Positions 63,101 through 64,000 of a stretch of 64,000 bases of DNA are shown piece after piece. The stretch is from Erpobdella octoculata (lineage: Eukaryota > Annelida > Clitellata > Hirudinida > Erpobdellidae). The notes under the pieces were generated by a model. The model worked only from the letters and a program-made list of their open reading frames with translations, was not told the origin of the DNA and did no database searches. Position 1 is the stretch's first letter. Every line of letters starts with the position of its first letter. The stretch is from NCBI GenBank assembly GCA_963978895.1, contig OZ022247.1:22793871-22857870 (forward strand), in the 5' to 3' direction. The position numbers and the translations under genes are program-made.

Positions 63101-64000
63101 GACGTCTTCTTCGACGCGTCCGCTTTGTTTCTGACCAAAGACTCTAAATCATCGAGCTGACCGTCTATGTACCTCAGCGAGGAGTCCAGCTTGTCCGAAT
63201 CCCAGGATTTCCCGCGTAAATCTCGGATGATCTCATTTTCGTTTTGACCGAGAGCGTCCACTTTCGTTTTCATCGACGGCAAGATTTCCTTGAGTATTTT
63301 CTCGTAGTTGACGAGTTTCGCTTCCGGAGACGAGTCGTCATTGACGACGTCATCGCGAAGTCTGGAAAGGTCGGACTGCAACTGGTCTGCTTCCCCCTGT
63401 TCAAAAATTATTCCATCTTACCATTAAGAATTTTTTTTTCAACCAATTTGCAAATTTATTTAAAGTTTTTTATTAAATAAAAAAATAACACAATTCCAAG
63501 TTTCTTACTTGAAGCGACTGCAAGCTCGAGGACAGCGACCTCAGCCGAGAAATCTCGTCGGTCACCTCCCTCAACAGGTCCCGGTGCCGATTGGTCGCCT
63601 GCTCGATCGACTCCGCCTCTTCTGGGAGTACTTCTTCAGTTGTGTCGTGGCACAGGTCGGTCAGGGTCATCTTGGCGTCCTTGAGTTGACCTTCAACAAC
63701 CTTCAAGTCCTTTTGCAGGCTCTGTAACCACGACGACCGATCCGTTAAAGTACATCGATATCTCTACGATTTCTTGAAAGAAAAACACTTACAATCAGCT
63801 GCTCCATTTTTTGCTGAGGATCCGGGGGCAGGCCAGGGGGGCGTAAGAACCCGGACGGTGGGGGTCTGATGACTCGTTCGACCTCCAGCATGCTCGACTG
63901 GATTTCGTTTAGTTGGTCGTTCAGCAGTTCCCTGGCTTCCTGTTTCAATTCGAGACGGCTTCTCTCTTTCTCGACATCTGAGTGTTTGTCATTTTTTTTA
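47428..64000 (-). CDS. MACF1: Spectraplakin (MACF1/dystonin/shot), C-terminal half; 5' part outside window
   Basis: Spectraplakins are giant crosslinkers of actin and microtubules. More than 30 minus-strand exons are visible. From the window edge down to 53,900 they encode spectrin repeats (helical, with Trp at repeat starts, for example [34 protein letters not shown]). Recognisable exon spans include 63,793-64,000, 63,510-63,722, 62,997-63,398, 62,077-62,370, 61,600-61,938, 60,864-61,120, 58,769-59,235, 57,425-57,615, 55,515-55,796 and 53,900-54,234. EF-hands, GAS2 and the tail follow, with a stop at 47428-47430. This order (rod, EF-EF, GAS2, Ser/Arg tail) is diagnostic. Vertebrates have two paralogues, MACF1 and DST; an invertebrate likely has one, so the symbol is the family name. 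The actin-binding and plakin domains lie beyond 64,000. Confidence 0.95.
48417..48544 (-). other. Spectraplakin tail exon with SKIP (SxIP) end-binding motif
   Basis: Of three possible frames, the one that stays in phase with the next exon reads [22 protein letters not shown] within basic Ser-rich sequence is the SxIP signal by which spectraplakins bind EB1 at growing microtubule ends. The frame joins A+GC at the next exon (SPS-SSATNSR). Confidence 0.75.
48690..50260. repeat. Palindromic purine/pyrimidine satellite filling a spectraplakin intron
   Basis: The first half (48,690-49,433) is almost purely purine on the plus strand, built of GAGAGACAAGAGGGGA-like units. The second half (49,441-50,260) is pyrimidine, with the complementary TCCCCTCTTGTCTCTC. 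The arms are imperfect inverted repeats of about 0.75-0.8 kb with nearly no spacer. The intron (48,545-50,305) holds little else. Confidence 0.9.
50306..50476 (-). other. Spectraplakin exon after GAS2 (KGRTN block)
   Basis: [19 protein letters not shown] follows the GAS2 exon, as in MACF1/dystonin where a GRTN-LRE block immediately follows. It ends [11 protein letters not shown] before GTAAGC. Borders may be off by one base. Confidence 0.88.
51917..52365 (-). other. GAS2 (GAR) microtubule-binding domain of the spectraplakin, two exons
   Basis: Exon 52243-52365 encodes [40 protein letters not shown]. Exon 51917-52034 encodes [20 protein letters not shown] and [19 protein letters not shown], nearly identical to vertebrate and fly GAS2 modules. 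The domain stabilises microtubules. The intervening donor is CGA/GTGCGT in phase 0. Confidence 0.95.
52572..53033 (-). other. EF-hand pair of the spectraplakin, two exons
   Basis: Exon 52872-53033 contains [20 protein letters not shown] and the loop [13 protein letters not shown]. Exon 52572-52684 contains the loop [13 protein letters not shown]. Both 12-residue loops keep the acidic calcium ligands, so calcium binding is expected. Confidence 0.95.
53595..53712. repeat. 18-bp tandem repeat beside a spectraplakin splice acceptor
   Basis: About six copies of GATGAATTGATCGGACGA, adjoining the acceptor of the exon that ends (upper bound) at 53594. The first unit partly overlaps the acceptor region on the coding strand. 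Confidence 0.88.
56652..56850. repeat. 24-bp minisatellite in a spectraplakin intron
   Basis: About eight units containing GATCAAGGCGGCATAACGAA, very uniform, directly after the donor of the exon whose lower end is near 56,849. Translations of it are artefacts. Confidence 0.93.
57115..57170 (+). mobile_element. SINE 3' tail with CATTA repeat
   Basis: GAGGCGCTATACAAATGTTC followed by about six TACAT units matches the tail seen at 18,290 and 14,461. No head is recognised. Confidence 0.45.
57895..58140. repeat. (CAT/CAC)n trinucleotide tract in spectraplakin intron
   Basis: About 245 bases of mixed CAT and CAC units just upstream of a coding exon on the minus strand. Poly-His and poly-Asp frames are repeat shadows. 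Confidence 0.9.
59343..59485. repeat. AT-rich 22-24-bp tandem repeat in spectraplakin intron
   Basis: Units of CTAATATAACTTTTAATATA repeated about six times. Confidence 0.9.
60230..60425 (-). mobile_element. tRNA-derived SINE in spectraplakin intron
   Basis: On the minus strand GCAGAGTGGTAGAGCG resembles an A-box and TCGGCAGTTCCAGC a weak B-box. A body containing GGCGCCTATAAATGGCTGCC and AAGGACCCTCCCTCTCTTG follows. It is flanked by a TA microsatellite. Confidence 0.5.

Overview
The window is nuclear DNA from an animal. It carries intron-rich genes with GT-AG splice sites, long AT-rich intergenic DNA, abundant microsatellites, Helitrons, TA-flanked DNA transposons and tRNA-derived SINEs. The gene set (cilia genes, an extracellular FRAS/FREM protein, a spectraplakin) and the repeat style suggest an invertebrate, most likely a lophotrochozoan such as an annelid or mollusc. 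The phylum cannot be fixed from this sequence alone.

Layout. 1-1,891 (minus): 5' part of a RIB43A-like ciliary microtubule protein gene (RIBC2-like). 2,441-8,356 (plus): a complete IFT88 gene, 22 phase-consistent coding exons and 810 codons. The two cilia genes are head to head with 549 bp between start codons, and that gap holds a perfect RFX X-box and a second, degenerate one. 8.4-27.0 kb: no intact host gene. This stretch holds a decayed family of TATA-promoted, two-exon genes that I do not recognise, plus a pogo-like transposon remnant, a second TA-flanked TIR element, mini-Helitrons (two of them back to back), a 59-bp minisatellite of about 20 copies, a pure (TTA)n tract of about 410 bp, and SINEs. 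27,039-30,643 (plus): a complete SLC35D-type nucleotide-sugar transporter, 11 exons and 342 aa. 32,235-44,381 (minus): a complete FREM1-like gene, 12 exons and about 3,052 aa, with a signal peptide, about ten recognisable CSPG repeats, Calx-beta and a terminal C-type lectin domain. Its CSPG linkers are swollen by trinucleotide repeats. 47,428-64,000 (minus, 5' end outside the window): the C-terminal half of a spectraplakin (MACF1/dystonin/shot), with spectrin repeats, two EF-hands, a GAS2/GAR domain and a basic-Ser tail carrying an SKIP end-binding motif.

Shared biology. RIBC2 (lumen of axonemal doublets) and IFT88 (IFT-B complex) both serve cilia, and the common promoter suggests RFX-driven co-expression. 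SLC35D supplies UDP-sugars to the Golgi for glycosaminoglycan synthesis, and the convergent FREM gene encodes an extracellular matrix protein with CSPG repeats. That second pairing may be coincidence.

The most notable structural observations are the bidirectional ciliary promoter, tandem duplication of 3' splice sites (acceptor plus first exon bases) in two unrelated genes, an intron made almost entirely of a purine/pyrimidine palindrome of about 1.5 kb, and the decayed gene family whose two halves still share a 34-residue spacing after a conserved core.
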